Below are positions 13,503 to 14,528 of a stretch of DNA of 14,528 nt, in pieces. Every line of letters begins with the position of its first letter. Position 1 is the stretch's first letter. Position numbers and translations under genes: made by a program. A model generated the notes under the pieces. That model was not told where the DNA came from, made no database searches, and was given only the letters and a program-made list of their open reading frames with translations. Source of the DNA: JAKJBL01 sp964461335 (GTDB taxonomy: Bacteria; Bacillota; Clostridia; Christensenellales; CAG-138). The stretch spans positions 1 through 14,528 of the forward strand of contig CAYWTY010000040.1 of NCBI GenBank assembly GCA_964461335.1, in the 5' to 3' direction.

Positions 13503-14444
13503 ATGCTTGATTTAGTGGCAGTTGGTGAATATCTTATTGACTTTACGCCTGCAGGGCAAGGCTTAATGGGTAACCCGACGTATGAGATGAACCCTGGCGG
13601 CGCGCCTACTAATTGCGCTGCTGCAGTTGCAGCGCTTGGCGGAAGCTCAGCTATTATTAGCGCAGTTGGTGATGACTTATTCGGCCGCTTTCTTCTTGAG
13701 GCGCTAAAAGAGTTTAATATAGATAATTGCGGCGTGCAGTTGATTTCGGATATTCACACTACACTTGCTTTTGTAAGCTTGAAAAGCCACGGTGAACGCG
13801 AGTTTGCCTTTTTGCGCGACCCTGGCGCAGATACGCAGCTTAACAAAAAACATCTTGACTATTCACTTATTGACAGCTGCAAAAATCTGCATTTCGGGTC
13901 GCTTTCTTTAAAGCAAGACCCGGGCCGCGAGGCAACATATCACGCAGTGCAGTATGCAAAGGCGCGGGGGATTCAAATTTCTTACGACCCAAACTACCGT
14001 GCGCCGCTTTGGGAAAGCAAAGAGCAGGCTGTGTGCGAGCTGAAGAACGGCTTAAAGTACGCAGATATTGTTAAAATGTCTGAAGATGAAATGGAGCTTT
14101 TATTAGAAGTGCCTGCCTCTAAGCCTAGAGAAGGTGCAAAGAAGCTTTTTAAAATGGGTATTTCAACATGCTATATTACATATGGAGCAAAGGGCGCCTT
14201 TTATGCAACAGAAACTGAGCAGGGCTTTGTTAACGGCTTTTGTGTTAAAGCAGTTGATACTACTGGCTGCGGGGATGCGTTTATGGGCGCAGCAATTTAT
14301 ATGCAGCTTTATAAACCCGAACTGCCGCTTTGTGAGCGCGTTCGGTTTGCAAATGCAGTTGGTGCGCTTTGTGCAACAAAAATGGGGGGTATGATGGCAA
14401 TGCCCAAGCTTGAACAAGTCAAGGAGTTTTTAAAGAATAATTGA
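13503..14444 (+). CDS. PfkB-family sugar kinase (fructokinase-like)
   Basis: The protein transfers phosphate from ATP to a sugar, in the ribokinase/PfkB fold. At 313 residues it has the usual length. Visible are the PGGAPTN sugar-binding motif (31-37) followed by AVAALGG, the DPNYRAPLW segment (162-170), KMSEDEMELL (191-200), and the PfkB signature 2 DTTGCGDAF (252-260), with D258 as the catalytic base and anion-hole glycines; the usual alanine is a cysteine here. A GGxPxN motif with DxNxRxxLW is typical of fructokinases (ScrK-like), so fructose is the best guess, not shown. ATG 13503 has GGAGGG at 13493-13498; the longer frame from 13422 crosses the predicted promoter and is rejected. Divergent from the transporter gene. 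Confidence 0.9.
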   Translation: MLDLVAVGEYLIDFTPAGQGLMGNPTYEMNPGGAPTNCAAAVAALGGSSAIISAVGDDLFGRFLLEALKEFNIDNCGVQLISDIHTTLAFVSLKSHGEREFAFLRDPGADTQLNKKHLDYSLIDSCKNLHFGSLSLKQDPGREATYHAVQYAKARGIQISYDPNYRAPLWESKEQAVCELKNGLKYADIVKMSEDEMELLLEVPASKPREGAKKLFKMGISTCYITYGAKGAFYATETEQGFVNGFCVKAVDTTGCGDAFMGAAIYMQLYKPELPLCERVRFANAVGALCATKMGGMMAMPKLEQVKEFLKNN

Positions 14445-14454
14445 GCAGGTTAAT

Positions 14455-14497
14455 ATTATAAAACAAACAAAAGAAGGGGCTGTAGCAGTAACACCCC
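14455..14497 (-). terminator. Possible leftward terminator at right edge
   Basis: GGGG and CCCC (14476-14479, 14494-14497), extended by TGT/ACA with one bulged C, form a hairpin with loop AGCAGTA. Read on the minus strand it is followed by a T-rich stretch (TTCTTTTGTTTGTTTT). Read on the plus strand no T-run follows. It may end a gene on the minus strand to the right of the window, and may partly serve the kinase gene. Confidence 0.35.
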
Positions 14498-14528
14498 ATT
14501 AAAAGTCAAGAAAACGAGCCAAGACAGT

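Overview
This window is a large block of a peritrichous/Gram-positive-type flagellar (fla/che-like) operon, followed by a divergent pair of sugar-metabolism-like genes. The likely host is a Firmicute of the Clostridia type. Three things point there: the gene order fliF-fliG-fliH-fliI-fliJ-(MotE/YlxF-like)-fliK-flgD-flgE-flbD-motA-motB-fliL-fliM-fliY; a FliY that carries two CheC-type phosphatase sites fused to a FliN domain; and strong AGGAGG-type ribosome binding sites with some TTG and GTG starts. The genus cannot be named from this window. The sequence is a draft: a run of ten N lies inside fliL.

Bases 1-12008 (+ strand) hold fifteen tightly packed flagellar genes, often overlapping or a few bases apart, so they read as one polycistronic unit whose promoter lies to the left. 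The 3' part of fliF (MS ring) comes first. Then come the rotor protein fliG, the export apparatus ATPase complex (fliH, fliI, fliJ), a membrane-anchored coiled-coil MotE-like protein, the hook-length protein fliK, the hook cap flgD, the hook flgE, the small flbD, the stator pair motA/motB, fliL, and the switch proteins fliM and fliY. A Rho-independent terminator directly follows fliY. The cheY-fliO/P/Q/R-flhB-flhA block that follows in Bacillus-like operons is therefore not here.

Bases 12030-13328 (- strand) encode an Atg22/UMF1-type major-facilitator transporter. It diverges from a PfkB-family sugar kinase (13503-14444, +) across about 174 bases with recognisable sigma-A-like promoters in both directions. 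The layout suggests a small uptake-and-phosphorylation pair, but the substrate cannot be read from the sequence. A hairpin near the right edge may terminate a leftward gene outside the window.

I see no CRISPR array, tRNA, rRNA, insertion sequence or phage gene, and no clearly novel system. The points most worth a second look are: a perfect 12-unit 9-bp coding minisatellite in fliK; a near-perfect Shine-Dalgarno in front of fliK with no ordinary start codon behind it; non-terminator hairpins before fliK and flbD; an internally duplicated C-terminus in FlgD; and the early end of the operon.
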